A stretch of 64,000 nt of DNA from Limonium bicolor. Its lineage: Eukaryota; Streptophyta; Magnoliopsida; Caryophyllales; Plumbaginaceae. The stretch is taken from assembly GCA_023374045.1 (NCBI GenBank), contig CM041777.1, positions 109,147,588-109,211,587 of the forward strand, read 5' to 3'. Made by a program: the position numbers and the translations under genes. The number at the start of each line of letters is the position of its first letter. Positions within the stretch are counted from its first letter, which is position 1. The notes under the pieces are model-generated. The model had not been told where the DNA came from, made no database searches, and saw only the letters and a list, made by a program, of their open reading frames with translations. Below are positions 47,841 to 60,734 of the stretch, in pieces.

Positions 47841-49592
47841 TGATAAGTGTCCAAATGAGCATGTTTTATGGGTGTATTTCATATATTATATCAGCACTTT
47901 TCTTGCTCATTTCTCACTTATCGTATGTTTTTCCTCTAGTTTATGTTTTATTGATTATCTCACAAATTTATTGGTTAAACATGAGGAAAACCAAGCTAGG
48001 AACAAACTAGACGAAGAGACGAACGCATAGGCGCAAACGACTGGAAAAACGGAGTCCAAACGAAGAATCTAGAGTCGGTCAAAGTTCGCAAAAGAAAATA
48101 AGTCAAAGACTTGTGTCCGGGTTGCGTCCGCATAACTAAGGCCGGACGTGAGTAGTATTGTCCGGGTCTTGTCCGCGGAACCAGGGCCGGACAGAGCACA
48201 GAGGCGTCCGTGGAACCAAGGCCGGACAAGGGAAGGACGCGCCAATTTGAACAATATGTCCGTGTCTTGTCTGGGTATTTAAGGACGGACGTGAAGGTTG
48301 AGACTGTGGCATGTCCGTGCTTATTTGGACGGATAGAAGTAAGGAAATGAATACATCCGTGGAATTATGGACGGACAAGGGGCGGACAGAAGCAGGACAC
48401 AATGTGTCTGGCCTGTCCGGGGAAAAAAGGCCGGACAACACTAAGACGTCCGCCCAAATATAGCCGGACACAAACAAGGACGCGTGTAAATGCAACGCAG
48501 ATCCAGAAATTAACGCGACTGATTTCATTCGCCGACCGTCTTCCCCAATTGCTTCTTCCTTTGCGGCGCCTACACATGTCGAACTGCTCCATTAACAATA
48601 TCAGGCACCTCCCTTATCCTGTAAATCCTTTCACGCGTGATCCAGCTCTTTCTCCACTCGGTTCTGTCTCCTCTCCAGCTCTATCTTCAACCTTCCCCTG
48701 CCTCTATATAAACCCAGTCCTTCTACCTTAAATCAACGTGCGGGAGACTGAAAGAAATCACACAACAACACCATACTCCATTCCTCCTCTCATTCATTTC
48801 CTCCCGTAACACCACAACACTCCATCTTTTATTTATTCACCACTTCACCACACTCACTCACGTACTCAAACAGAAGCAGTATTTTTACAAAGAGAGAAAA
48901 GAGGCAGCAGAAGTGAGAGCGAGAGCAGTCCCGTTCTTTCTCTGAATTAATGTCTAAATCTATCTGTGCTATCTTTTTATCTCCGTTAATGTCTGAGTAA
49001 TTTTCTTTTGTATCCTAGGACGGGGGTTTGATTCTAATATTACGTAAAACAGTATTTATCACTGTCTTCTTGTTAAACCTGTTTTAATTCCTTTCAGCAA
49101 ATATTGTTAAATGCTTTGCGTGACAAACAACTGCATTTTTATGGTAACTATCAACATATGATTTTGAGATAGTCTAAGTACCACAAAGGAATTAACCTTG
49201 GTATTTACACTCCGGATTGAGCAGGAAAATACTGAGGCTATAACTAAGAGTTCGTAACTGACAATTATTAACTCTAATAGACAATAAATAATTGAGACAT
49301 GGTTATAAATCTGTTTAAGTAATTTAGGCAATTCCCCCGCTATCCTAGGATACCTTTTTCCATCCACATCACTAATTTACCTGTTTTTACTTTTTATATT
49401 CTGAACTGATCCAACAACAAATCAAGCTTGCCTCGGCTAAACCCCTTTTTACTGTTTTTATTAATACCGATACTAGGATAATTGAACAATTTCCCTGTGG
49501 ATACGACACTTGTTGTACTACTCCGACTAAGGTGCACTTGCCTTTTAGTTTGCTGTAAATCTATAAATATTAATGTATAGTATTTATCAACA
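47841..49592 (+). repeat. 5' LTR of the Athila-like element
   Basis: TGATAAGTGTCC...TATTTATCAACA, 1752 bp. It contains the GTCCG/CGGAC hairpin array (48115-48470), a TATA box (CTATATAAACCC at about 48704) followed by a leader-like stretch, and a poly(A)-type region further on. Confidence 0.93.
48115..48470. repeat. Array of GTCCGG...CCGGAC short inverted repeats (5' LTR)
   Basis: At least eight units in which TGTCCG(G/T) is followed 10-25 bases later by its complement (C/A)CGGACA, often with GTGGAACCAAGG or AATTATGG in the loop. It lies upstream of the TATA box. The same array is at 54383-54751 in the 3' LTR, where one unit has an additional GGCCGGACAA copy. Confidence 0.85.
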
Positions 49593-49598
49593 AGTTTT

Positions 49599-49614
49599 TG
49601 GCGCCGTTGCCGGG
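49599..49614 (+). other. tRNA-Asp primer-binding site
   Basis: TGGCGCCGTTGCCGGG, six bases after the 5' LTR. It is complementary to the 3' end of plant tRNA-Asp and diagnostic for the Athila clade. Confidence 0.92.
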
Positions 49615-50169
49615 TCCCTAGTTTCCGGTAGTTCACTTGCTATACTGTAATATTTTGTTTATATTATTTTGTTGTTTGTTTAATTTCTGACATTTAACTT
49701 CGGACATCTAACTTCGGACATCCTAACTTCTGACATTTTATTTCAGCTCTTTATTTTATTGTCATTTATTTTTCAGTCATTTAATTTCCATTGTCCTTTA
49801 AATTTCAGTAATTAACTTCTAACATTTTAATTTTCAGTCTCTAACTACTAACCTTAAATTTCTGTCATTTAAATTTTGTCCTTTAATTTTCTGTACACTA
49901 ATTACTAACATTAAATTTCTGTCATTTAAATTCCAGTACTCTAACTACTAACATTTAAATTCAGTTCTTTAAATTCCCTTGTCACTTATTTTCTGTCATT
50001 TTACTCTTGTTAAAAAAATAGAAAAAAAAATTAATTAAAAAAAATATAAAAAAAATATATCAGTGTTGTTTAATTAACGTTTATCAGCCTAACCAATATC
50101 TCTGCCTTTCTTTATCTATTTACTAATTAATTTCGCAGTTTCTGACGAACCACAAAGTATCTTCTGTGC
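49615..50169 (+). other. Athila-like untranslated leader
   Basis: T-rich leader with many degenerate copies of TAACTTC(G/T)GACAT, CATTTAAATT and TTTCTGTCATTT, then an A-rich block (50011-50060) shortly before the gag start. No coding content. Confidence 0.7.
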
Positions 50170-51663
50170 ATGCCAAACACTCGAACCCGAGGTTCTCCAC
50201 CTATCAGTCCGAGACCCGAACCCGAGCGCACTTTATTTAACGCACGAAGAAACCTGAGAAATCAAGACATGGCTAATAACCAAGTTATAGAAGAAATGGA
50301 CCATGAAAATCAACCAAATCAACCAGAACACCGTGCCCTCTCTGATTACCACCAACCATACCGAAGGAAGGGCATCAGCCATAGTTCTCCCCGAACTAAC
50401 ACCGCTAGAAGCCGGACGATGGACTTTCAAAACCCACTACATCACCGCCGTCCGGGATTTAGGCAAGTTTAGTGGAGCAAATCCTGATGAAGCCCCAAAT
50501 CATTTAAGTCTCTTCCTAGACTTCTGTAATTCCTTTGGTCAAACCGGCAACGTCAAAGAAAGAATCCGTCTACAACTATTTCCTCACTCGTTGTCGGATT
50601 CAGTAAACAGGTGGTACCGAAGTCTTCCCTCCCGATCAATCCATACATGGCTGCAAATGGCCCAGAAGTTCCTTGCCAAATACTACCCAACCAGTAGAAC
50701 AAGGCAATTGATCGGAGAAATCAACACATTCTGTCAAGAACCGGGAGAAACGTTATACGACGCATGGGACAGATTCAAAGATATGCTGATGAAGTGTTCC
50801 CACCATGGTCTCGACGATCAATCCATCTGCCTGTCATTCTTCAATGGCCTGGATGATGGAAACCGACTACTCGTAAATTCCTCTGCAGGAGGAAGTTTCA
50901 TGATGAAATCTCCTCAAGAAGGGATGAACCTCTCGAAACCATGACGAGCAATACAAGACAGTGGACGAGATCCAAAGGAAGAACACCACGAGCAGCAGGC
51001 CTACTCCATGTTGAGCCTACGGATCATTTATCTGCTCAGATCTCGTCCCTTGCAAAGATGGTGGAAAAGCTAACAACATCACAGAACGAAATTGTAAAGA
51101 CAATAGCTTCCCCACCTACAAATTCATCACTAGAAGGATGTGCCATATGCGCCGGTCCTCATGAAACTCATCAATGCGAAGGTAAAAACCAGTACGAAGA
51201 TGTGAATTCATAGGAAACGCCCCGGTAATTCCTACAACAATAACTTCAACAACAACTACCCATGGAGAAATCACCCGAATTTCTCATGGAAAAACAATGA
51301 TCAGAACCAAGGAGGGCAGAACAACAGTTCCAATACCTATCAGGGAAACAGACCCCAACCAAACTCTAATATGGGTTATAGAGCACAAGGTGCCCCTCCA
51401 GGTTTCCAGCAACAACAACAACCATCTTCATCCTCTGTTGATCCAAACGCAGAACTCAAAGAGATGATGAAGGGTTACATGTCTATGACTCAGAACCAGC
51501 TTTCTGCGCAAGAAGCCTTCAACCAAAAAATCGAAGGTAAATTCAATCAAATTGCAGAACATCTTGCTCGAAGACCGCCTGGGGCTCTCCCAAGCCAAAC
51601 GGAGCCAAATCCAAGAGAGCAAGCCAAATGCATCTATGTGAAGGAACAAGTGAAGAAAAGATA
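50170..51663 (+). pseudogene. Athila-like gag, frameshifted
   Basis: It starts MPNTRTRGSPPISPRPEPE, a standard Athila gag opening. The frame shifts near 50340-50380 to one carrying the retrotransposon gag domain (FSGANPDEAPNHLSLFLDF, WYRSLPSRSIHTW, FLAKYYP, LYDAWDRFKDMLMKC; to 50944). It shifts again to a zinc-knuckle segment (CAICAGPHETHQC, about 51139-51177). A Gln/Asn/Ser-rich linker and a coiled-coil-like segment (LKEMMKGYMSMTQNQLSAQE) follow, ending at 51664. Gag would form the particle and bind element RNA. Three frame breaks make it non-functional as it stands. Confidence 0.88.
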
Positions 51664-51839
51664 AGGTGGCCAAAACAGTTAAGGTTCCAGAACTTCACCC
51701 TTCCCTTCAAGAGTGGGTGATAGCAATCGAAACCTCAAAAAGGAATGTAGCTGAACTGGAAAGCACCGCCAAAGTCTATAAAAATCGTATTCAGTCCGAG
51801 AATACCTACCTTAAGGACTTGGTGGCCGGCTACGAAAAT

Positions 51840-52911
51840 GAAAAGCTCGATTTTGAAGAAGAAAGAAGAAGAGGTTAAGGCGATAACCTTGAGAAGCGGT
51901 AGAAAAACCGACGAGATTCACGTCCCGCAAAGGTCTGAAGAATCCAAAGAGGATAGTGAAGAAAGAGTTGAGGTTCCAACAGAAAAGACATCTCCCAGCA
52001 TTCTCACTATTCCACCAGCTTCAAAACCTTCTCCACAAGAACCGCCTATACCATTTCCCCACCGACTCTAAAAGCAGAAATTGGATAATGAATATGGTAA
52101 GTTTCTGGCAATGCTGAAACAACTAAACGTCAACATACAGTTTGTAGACCTCATTGCCAAAATGCCTAACTACGCAAAATTCCTCAAACACCTTATCTCC
52201 AACAAAACTAAATTGGCCGAAGTCGGTACGGTACCTCTCAATGTAGCTTGCTCAGCTATTCTGCAACAACCACTACCTTCGAAATGCAATGATCCAGGCA
52301 GTTTCACCATTCCAGTCACAATTGGTAGCACTTCATTTCCATACTCCCTATGCGATCTGGGTGCCTCAATAAATTTGATGCCTCTCTCCACTTTCAAAAG
52401 GCTAGGAATTGGAAATATGAAAAAGACTAAGATGACCCTTCAACTGGCAGATGGTTCGGTAACTTACCCAAGCGGAGTGGTAGAGGATGTTATCATCAAA
52501 GTGGAGCACTTATACTTCCCATGCGATTTTGTCATTCTGGACATCGAAGAGAACTCCACTACACCTCTCATCCTTGGACGACCATTCCTTGCCACAGCCA
52601 ATGTGCACATTTGGGTAGCCCAGGGGACAATCACCCTTCAAGCTTATAATGAAAAGCTGGAGTTTGCATCAGGAAGGTCTCCAGATAACAAATCCAAGGA
52701 TCTCAAGTTTGTGCGGGACACTCAATCATCATCATCCCCACTTCTCTTTATCACCCTTCCTGACGGAATGTCCATTACAGAGATACCACCACCAATCCCG
52801 GATGAAGAGCGGGATAAGAAAAGAAAACATGCATCCCGGTGGACACTCAAAAATACCATCGAGTCATGCTTTGGATCTACTCCTCATAACCACCCCCCAG
52901 GTTTGATCTAA
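51840..52911 (+). CDS. Athila-like aspartic protease region
   Basis: A KAITLRSGR motif (about 51880, typical of Athila) precedes a frame from 52081 that runs unbroken to 52911. It has the MLKQLNVNIQFVDLIAKMPN region, then SLCDLGASINLMPLS with the catalytic Asp in DLGAS (about 52350). LADGSVTYPSGVVEDV and FVILDIEE...LILGRPFLATA complete the pepsin-like fold. The C-terminal portion ends HNHPPGLI and a stop, where a reverse transcriptase would normally follow. A frame change near 52065 separates it from the upstream piece. Confidence 0.86.
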
Positions 52912-54093
52912 CAACAAAGCGTCTAGCCAAAGACGTTAAAGAAGGGCAGCTTTCCGGGAGGCAACCCGGATGAACTTTTCTTTTATATGCTTTTATGCTC
53001 TTTTTAATTTTCAGGTTTCTTTAAATTTTGTTTTTGCTAATTCTTAAACCCGTTTATAGTATGATTGCTTCTAGTGTCTTATGCAGGTGCAAATTCATAT
53101 CTACACCGCAACCAAGCTACGCTACTTGAGGCTGAAGCTCAAGTGTGGGGGAACTATAACGCTAGCAAAAATAATCTCAGGGGAGTACCAGTTTCTTTAA
53201 TTATGCTTTTATTTAAATAAAATCTGCAGAGCAGCATTTCTATGCTTAAATGTTTATTTGTGACCTTTGTGTTCTCTCTATTTTTTCTACTCACCGAAAA
53301 GGTCTTCTGAACCCTTCCCTTGTTTTTCTGGTGAACAATGAGGACATTGTTCAATTTAAGTGTGGGGGAGTGTGCCCTTTTCGGCAACATTTTGTGCTTA
53401 AAATGCTTAATCTCTCTGCTTATCTTGCGTTTGTCCAAATTCAATATCGTGGACCCTTTATATGTGGGTTGTTCTCTTTAAGAATAAATATTGTTATGAA
53501 TTGTGGGATAAATGGTACAAAAATTTTAAAATTTTGATTACTTTTGAGGAGCATTTTTTATGCGGTGTGACCAAATGATCTGCAATGGTCGGATTTTTAT
53601 CGCTCAGGGGCTCTTTCTGTCTTCTCTCTTAGGGATTGCTAAAGGGTGCTTCTCTATAAAAAAAAAAAATAAGGGACTTGCGAGACACCATTGGTAACCA
53701 ACAAAGAGAGTTGAGTGTTCTTAAAATACAAAAGCTTGATGCTTACATATTATCTTCTCATCTCTTATGCAAAAGTGAAACAAATGCATAAATATATTTT
53801 TCCTTTTGTTTTCTCCTCAAAGCCCATTCTTGAGAGAAGTTGGCCATGGTAAAAGTTCTCAAAGTCACCTTAACTAAAAAGCATTGAAGTACTCCGGATC
53901 ATACCCCGAAACTCTATATTTTATTTTTACCCTGAGTACACCTATGCCACCAGCAGTTGATGGATCACACTCCTCTAAAAGTTTAAAGATCATGTACTGT
54001 TCACCTGTTTATCCTACCCTTCATAATATTATTTGTTAGTATTGAGCATTCCCTACTTGCTTGGGTACATGGATTTGCTTGAGGACAAGCAAA
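52912..54093 (+). other. Non-coding 3' internal region in place of RT-integrase
   Basis: Contains a post-pol stem-loop TCCGGG-AGGCAA-CCCGGA (52953-52970) that typically follows pol in Athila elements, two AAGTGTGGGGGA motifs (about 53136 and 53362), and AT-rich DNA. No domain is seen. Confidence 0.75.
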
Positions 54094-54109
54094 AGGTAAG
54101 GGGTGGGTG
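54094..54109 (+). other. Polypurine tract of the Athila-like element
   Basis: A purine-rich run AAGGTAAGGGGTGGG directly precedes the 3' LTR start TGATAAGTG at 54110. It is the expected plus-strand primer. Confidence 0.85.
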
Positions 54110-55886
54110 TGATAAGTGTCAAATGAGCATGTTTTATGGGTGTATTTCATATATTATATCAGCACTTTTCTTGCTCATTTCTCACTTATCGTATGTTTTT
54201 CCTCTAGTTTATGTTTTATTGATTATCTCACAAATTTATTGGTTAAACATGAAGAAAACCAAGCTAGTAACAAACTAGACGAAGAGACGAACACATAGGC
54301 GCAAACGGCTCGAAAAACGGAGTCCAAACGAAGAATCTAGAGCCGGTCAAAGTTCGCAAAAGAAAATAAGTCAAAGACTTGCGTCCGGGTTGCGTCCGCA
54401 TAACTAAGGCCGGACGTGAGTAGTATTGTCCGGGTCTTGTCCGCGGAACCAGGGCCGGACAGAGCACAGAGGCGTCCGTGGAACCAAGGCCGGACAAGGG
54501 CCGGACAAGGGAAGGACGCGCCAATTTGAACAATATGTCCGTGTCTTGTCCGGGTATTTAAGGACGGACGTGAAGGTTGAGACCGTGGCATGTCCGTGCT
54601 TATTTGGACGGACAGAAGTAAGGAAATGAATACGTCCATGGAATTATGGACGGACAAGGGGCGGACAGAAGCAGGACACAATGTGTCCGTGGCCTGTCCG
54701 GGGAAAAAAGGCCGGACAACACTAAGACGTCCGCCCAAATATAGCCGGACACAAACAAGGACGCGTGTAAATGCAACGCAGATCCAGAAATTAACGCGAC
54801 TGATTTCGTTCGCCGACCGTCTTCCCCAATTGCTTCTTCCTTTGCGGCGCCTACAGACATGTCGAACTGCTCCATTAACAATATCAGGCACCTCCCTTAT
54901 CCTGTAAATCCTTTCACGCGTGATCCAGCTCTTTCTCCACTCGGTTCTGTCTCCTCTCCAGCTCTATCTTCAACCTTCCCCTGCCTCTATATAAACCCAG
55001 TCCTTCTACCTTAAATCAACGTGCGGGAGACTGAAAGAAATCACACAACAGCACCACACTCCATTCCTCCTCTCATTCATTTCCTCCCGTAACACCACAA
55101 CACTCCATCTTTTATTTATTTCACCACTTCACCACACTCACTCACGTACTCAAACAGAAGCAGTATTTTTACAAAGAGAGAAAAGAGGCAGCAGAAGTGA
55201 GAGCGAGAGCAGTCCCGTTCTTTCTCTGAATTAATGTCTAAATCTATCTGTGCTATCTTTTATCTCTGTTAATGTCTGAGTAATTTTCTTTTGTATCCTA
55301 GGACGGGGGTTTGATTCTAATATTACGTAAAACAGTATTTATCACCTGTCTCTCTTGTTAAACCTGTTTTAATTCCTTTCAGCAAATATTGTTAAATGCT
55401 TTGCGTGACAAACAACTGCATTTTTATGGTAACTATCAACATATGATTTTGAGATAGTCTAAGTACCACAAAGGAATTAACCTTGGTATTTACACTCCGG
55501 ATTGAGTAGGAAAATACTGAGGCTATAACTAAGAGTTCGTAACTGACAATTATTAACTCTAATAGACAATAAATAATTGAGACATGGTTATAAATCTGTT
55601 TAAGTAATTTAGGCAATTCCCCCGCTATCCTAGGATACCTTTTTCCATCCACATCACTAATTTACCTGTTTTTACTGTTTTTATTATTTATGAACTGATC
55701 CAACAACAAATCAAGCTTGCCTCCGGCTAAACCCCCTTTTTTACTGTTTTTATTAATTACCGATACTAGGATAATTGAACAATTACCCTGTGGATACGAC
55801 ACTTGTTGTACTACTCCGACTAAGGTGCACTTGCCTTTTAGTTTGCTGTAAATCTATAAATATTAATGTATAGTATTTACTCAACA
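54110..55886 (+). repeat. 3' LTR of the Athila-like element
   Basis: Direct repeat of 47841-49592, 1777 bp, ending CTCAACA before the TSD ATTAT. It carries a second copy of the hairpin array (54383-54751). Confidence 0.93.
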
Positions 55887-56817
55887 ATTATTATCAAACA
55901 AATATAAACACGCATCAAATATTACATACAAGTAGTCATAAAGGACAATAATATCCCAATAAGAAACATGACTTCCATAGGTCAAGTTTGTAATTTCTTT
56001 TAAAGCGGGTATGATAAACCCTTCAAACGAGGTAAGACTCTCGCGCTATTGGTCGGGTAATAAATCCTGCAGGAGAGAACGTAGTCAACTCCCGAGCTTA
56101 AATATGAGTGGGTATCGTACCCTTGAGAGAATGTAATCCTTCTCCCAACTTAAAATGTTCCAGTATTATCTTAGTGAGTGGACAGAGTCTACACCCAAAA
56201 CCACCGTCATGACGTATACTGTATTGAGGACGACCTGAGACAGGTACAACCTCCATATTTGCATGCATGGCCAGAACATCTAGGCTCCTCGCTTCCCATA
56301 GTAGAACATGATCAGAGTCTCATAAGGACGTAGTCTATAAGGGAAGTTAGTGAGAAACTTGTGTGCAAGTTCTCGTACGTATACACGTAGGTATAGTTAG
56401 AATGGTTCACAAACCATTATTAAACAATCACAACGATACACAAAAATAAAAGCAATATATTTCATGCAATTATCTGGGTCCTTTATTTCACTCAACAGAT
56501 AGCACACAAGCCGGTGTAATCCGTTAGCAAATAGGTTGCAAGAATCCATACCGTTCACCGTAGTTGTACTGGACAAATTCCCAGACCACGTGAGATAAAG
56601 TATAGTCCTATAATTGAATTAACTGAGGGTGTTATTGCAGGTTAACCTCGTATAAAATTCTTACGTACCATAAAGTGATACCTGGTCTCTTGTTATTTCA
56701 TGTGAAATTTGTAGCCTTTGTTTATGGTAATTCTATTCCCATTTCCAAGGCCTCATTCATAATTCATTATTTATTTAATCATTATATGTTATTATTTTTG
56801 ATCTATTATTGCTCTCG

Positions 56818-56848
56818 TATTTATATATATATATATATATACATATAT
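56818..56848. repeat. (TA)n microsatellite
   Basis: TATATATATATATATATATAC-type run within the Tekay-like LTR. Confidence 0.9.
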
Positions 56849-59800
56849 TTTTGTTTTGATGTTTATATCACATGATAATGATTGCCCAAATGATATTATA
56901 AATCCCAAATTATTATTAACCTTTATCGACCAAGCTTTATTTAATTCTCCACATAACTTTTATTTATTATCTCATAACCTCAAATATTACTTAGTGTTTA
57001 CAAATTACATTCTTTTTACTATTAACCCATAGTTTTAATTTCCATAATCCCTTTAATCATAATTCTTTTTCTAACTCCTCCAAATATCCACATAGGACCT
57101 ATAATTATTTAAATTCAAATACTTGCCCCTAAATTCTCGGTTATTTACAAAATAATGCCATTAGTTCCTAAACTTAACATTTCACCACTAATTACATTTT
57201 ACCATATAGTTTTAAGTCCTTAAATTATAATTCCACCTCTATTATTTCATTAATCACTAAATGGTCACAACAACTTTCGAAAATTATAATTTGGCCACAC
57301 TAAATTTCGGCCCTTCTCCTTACTTTACTTTAATTACATTTTAACCCCAAAAACTTTATAATAGTTATATATATTAACTTATAATTTATAGTTTTAATAT
57401 CTAATTTACTTAAATTTCAAATGGCACATATATTTCCATTAATTATGTTTCCGCCCCAATTTAAATTCTAGATTTGCATATAAACTTTTATAAATTACAA
57501 TTTCACCCCAAAACTTTTATAAACTAATATTTTATGTCATAAATCATTTTAACCCAAAGTTTTTGGTCAACACTTTGACCAAAGCTTAATTTCATACTTA
57601 ATACATTATTGTACCCATAAGTTTATATATTATTCGTCTTTACACCAAATTTTCCAAAATTTACAAAATAGCCCCAAAACTTTATTAATTGTTACTTTAA
57701 CTTCTAAACACTTATTTAATTTACCCAAAATTCATAATATTAATTCCTACCTTATATTATGTCATTATTATGCCCATGACACATGTTGTTCTCGGCTATC
57801 ACCAAAAAAATTCCCATAACTTTCTAAAAATTACATTTTTACCACATAACTTATTAAACTAGTCATTTAAACACTAGTATTTATTTTTAACTTACCCAAA
57901 ACTCTTAATATAAGTTTATATACTTATATAGCTCACTAAAACCCATATTACTCCATAAGTATTCGGCAATAATAATATATTACCATATAGTTTCTAAAAC
58001 TTGATTTATAACTTATAATAATTATACATAAATACATATGAGTCATATAACTCATCCAAAAATTATTGTAATGTCTTAGACATATTATTAGCTTAAAATA
58101 AGACAATTTCCTCCTAGAACTTTTGGCCATAAAATGAACTTATCATATATGTTTTTGTGACATAAAAACATACCTTGAGGTATTAACCATAGTTTATAAA
58201 CTATAATTGTTATTGTTGGAAATTAACCTCAATACTCTCGGCCTTATTAATTTAGGAGTGTTTACATAATTTTCCACACTTTTTAGGAGCTTAAAACAAA
58301 GCTTAAAACATCAAGATCTAGCTTAGAAATCTTACTCTTTCAAAGATTGATTTCTCCTCCTAGCAATACCTTGTTCCCAAGTGTCTTCACGGTGGAAGAA
58401 GCTTCAAATTTTTAAACTTGAACAAGGGTTTAAAATAACATTTAGGAGTTAGATATTGACATAGATCTTAAGTAAGATTTAGAAGTTAATCTTAAGGTAT
58501 TACCTTGGACTTTTACCTTGTAATTTTCGGCACTACCAAGGGTGATTGTAGAACCAATTTTGCTTCATGAAATGAATGAAGAGAATGGCTTAGAAGTCTA
58601 GGAATTTTCGGACACATAGAAGAAGTAATGGACTAGGTTTTTCTTGACATTTTTCTTACCTTAACTTGATCTTGGTTGCTCCTTGAATTGTTGTAGATTT
58701 AATTAGGCTTCCTTGGAGATTAATTGATGCCTAGAATGATTGATGAATAAATCTAGGAATTTAACACAAAAATAGAGATATAAGTTAGAACTCCATTAAT
58801 TGACTTAGGAAGTTCAAAGAAGGAAAATGAGAGAAGGGAGAAGATGACTTACCAACCGGCCAAGTGAGGCATGAAATGAAATGCCATGCTAGCCGATTGA
58901 TATGTAGGAAATGAGAATAATTGTTTTGTCAATTTTCTTAATGTTTGGTTTAGTTAATTAATTTATTAATGTTAGCACTAATCTCCCTCATTTACATAAT
59001 GGAATCGGCACAATAATTAGGAATTGGTTAGCTAGTGTAATGGGATTAATTATTTATGTCATAGATTATAGGTTGATTGCTTCAATAATAACACCCCTTT
59101 TGGCTAATGGTTTCGGCAATCAATGAGCTTGGTGGAGCTTTGATTCAATTATGGAGAACACTTAACAATTGTTTATACTTCTCTTAGGAATAATGGACTA
59201 ATCATTCAAGACATTGGTGACCTCTTTAGCTCTTTGTTCTTGGTTAACAAGGCTAAGAATTAGCTAATTAATTCTTCTTGTAATAGACATAAGATCATGG
59301 GGTTATTAGGTAGACATTACTCTTTGATTTTTGGCTCAAAAAAGTCTTCCAAGTAGCTCCTATTTTTGGCAATGGTGGAGGCATATTCTCTTGCCTTTTT
59401 TTTATTTAATTTCCACATGCATATTCTTAATGTATAGATCTATTTTTACTTGTTAATTCCTACTTTAGTAAAGCTAGACTAATCTTGTTTTGTTGTAGAA
59501 TTTTTTCGGTAATGATAGGCTTCTACCATGGGTGTTAATCTTGTATTATTGTTGTATAATGGTGGGAAGGTGACTCATAAAGCTTACATGCTAATTAAGG
59601 AATTTAAACCATGTCTTATATGTTGTATGTAACCGATTTCTATTGTAAAAAGGCTACAGATTTTCTTTGTTACTTTTTAGCACATGCACCACGTTAGTAT
59701 AGGATGATTGCTATAGATTTGTTTGATTAATGGTTAGTGGACATGTACTACCGATAATGATATGGTTTCTACAGATTTTGTTTCATTAAAGTCGAGAGCA

Positions 59801-60734
59801 TTACCGTCAATTTGGATGGTAATTAGTTACAGATTTTTAGTTGCTAATCATGGTTACATAACTACCGTTAATGATATGAGTTTGCTACAAATTTTTTGCT
59901 TAATTCATTGCTAGTATAATACCGTTAATTTGCATATGATAGCTATAGGTTTTTGATTGATTATAAACTAATATCTCACCGTTAATTATGTGGTGATTTG
60001 TTACAGTTTTTTTTTGTTTGGTTAACTACAAGTATATTACCGGTAATTATAATATGTATATCAATAGGTTTAATTTGTCATAATAATATATACCCTTATA
60101 TAAGGGAGGTACATTAGGTAGTTAATTGTTTTACTAAGTAGTAGTGTGTAAAATAAGTCCTAAAGTTTATATACAAAACCGGTCAATTTAGGATAGATTT
60201 TATAACTTGTAAAGCCTTGTAATATTTGTAATGTTATAACATTCTTTATGTACTATGATTTATATTTTGTGTTAAGATTATGTAATATAAATTGTTACCT
60301 TGTTTAAAGGTGTATTTATATTTATTTTAGCATTTATAAATGCCTAAGTGTAAGTAAAATATTTTTACGTTGTCCGTTAGTATTTTTAACGTTTTTGTAT
60401 CGAACGCTGAGTTGTATAATGTTCGTGTTGATCTTTCCTTGTTGTCGCTCGCTGTATCGAGTTTGTTATGCAAGGAGTTTAATCCTCGTTGTTAATCGTA
60501 CATAAACGTTTTGCGCGAATATGTTAAGGCGTCAATAAAATTACGCATGTTAGTGTTTATGGTAAAACGACTATTTTTACGTTTGCGTGCATGAGTTTGC
60601 ATGCACATGCGTAATATTATTTACGTAAACGTTTGCATGCATAAATTAGCATGCGTACCTAAAATGGTTTATTCCTAGATCAATTCTTCATTATTTAACA
60701 GTTTTAAGGTATTAATTAGATTTGGGGTATTTCA

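Larger units (their letters stand above)
47841..55886 (+). mobile_element. Non-autonomous Athila-like LTR retrotransposon, TSD ATTAT
   Basis: Full element of 8046 bp, flanked by ATTAT (47836-47840 and 55887-55891). LTRs are at 47841-49592 and 54110-55886; a tRNA-Asp primer site, gag, protease and a polypurine tract lie between. There is no reverse transcriptase, RNase H, integrase or env-like region: protease is followed by 1.2 kb of non-coding DNA. About 15-20 substitutions and a few indels are seen between the LTRs over the first 600 bases, fewer after, so insertion is fairly recent on a plant scale. Confidence 0.93.
47431..60734 (-). mobile_element. 3' LTR of a Tekay-like Ty3/gypsy element, interrupted by an Athila-like element
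   Basis: On the minus strand the LTR begins TGAAATACCCCAAA at 60734 and ends GGGGTGTTAGA at 47431 (one base from a TGTTACA end). A polypurine tract sits just outside at 60735-60747, and the pol remnant lies beyond, as expected for a 3' LTR. Removing the nested element (47841-55886) and one TSD copy leaves about 5.25 kb. It is AT-rich with no genes, and has a TA microsatellite at about 56820. It lies inside a coding exon of CACTA-2. The 5' LTR is outside the window. Confidence 0.8.

Noticed and set aside
54337..54891. Long minus-strand frame in the 3' LTR (184 codons), with a counterpart in the 5' LTR
   Set aside because: It arises from the GTCCGG hairpin array and the GC-richer U3; no domain, and it is broken by indels in the other LTR.
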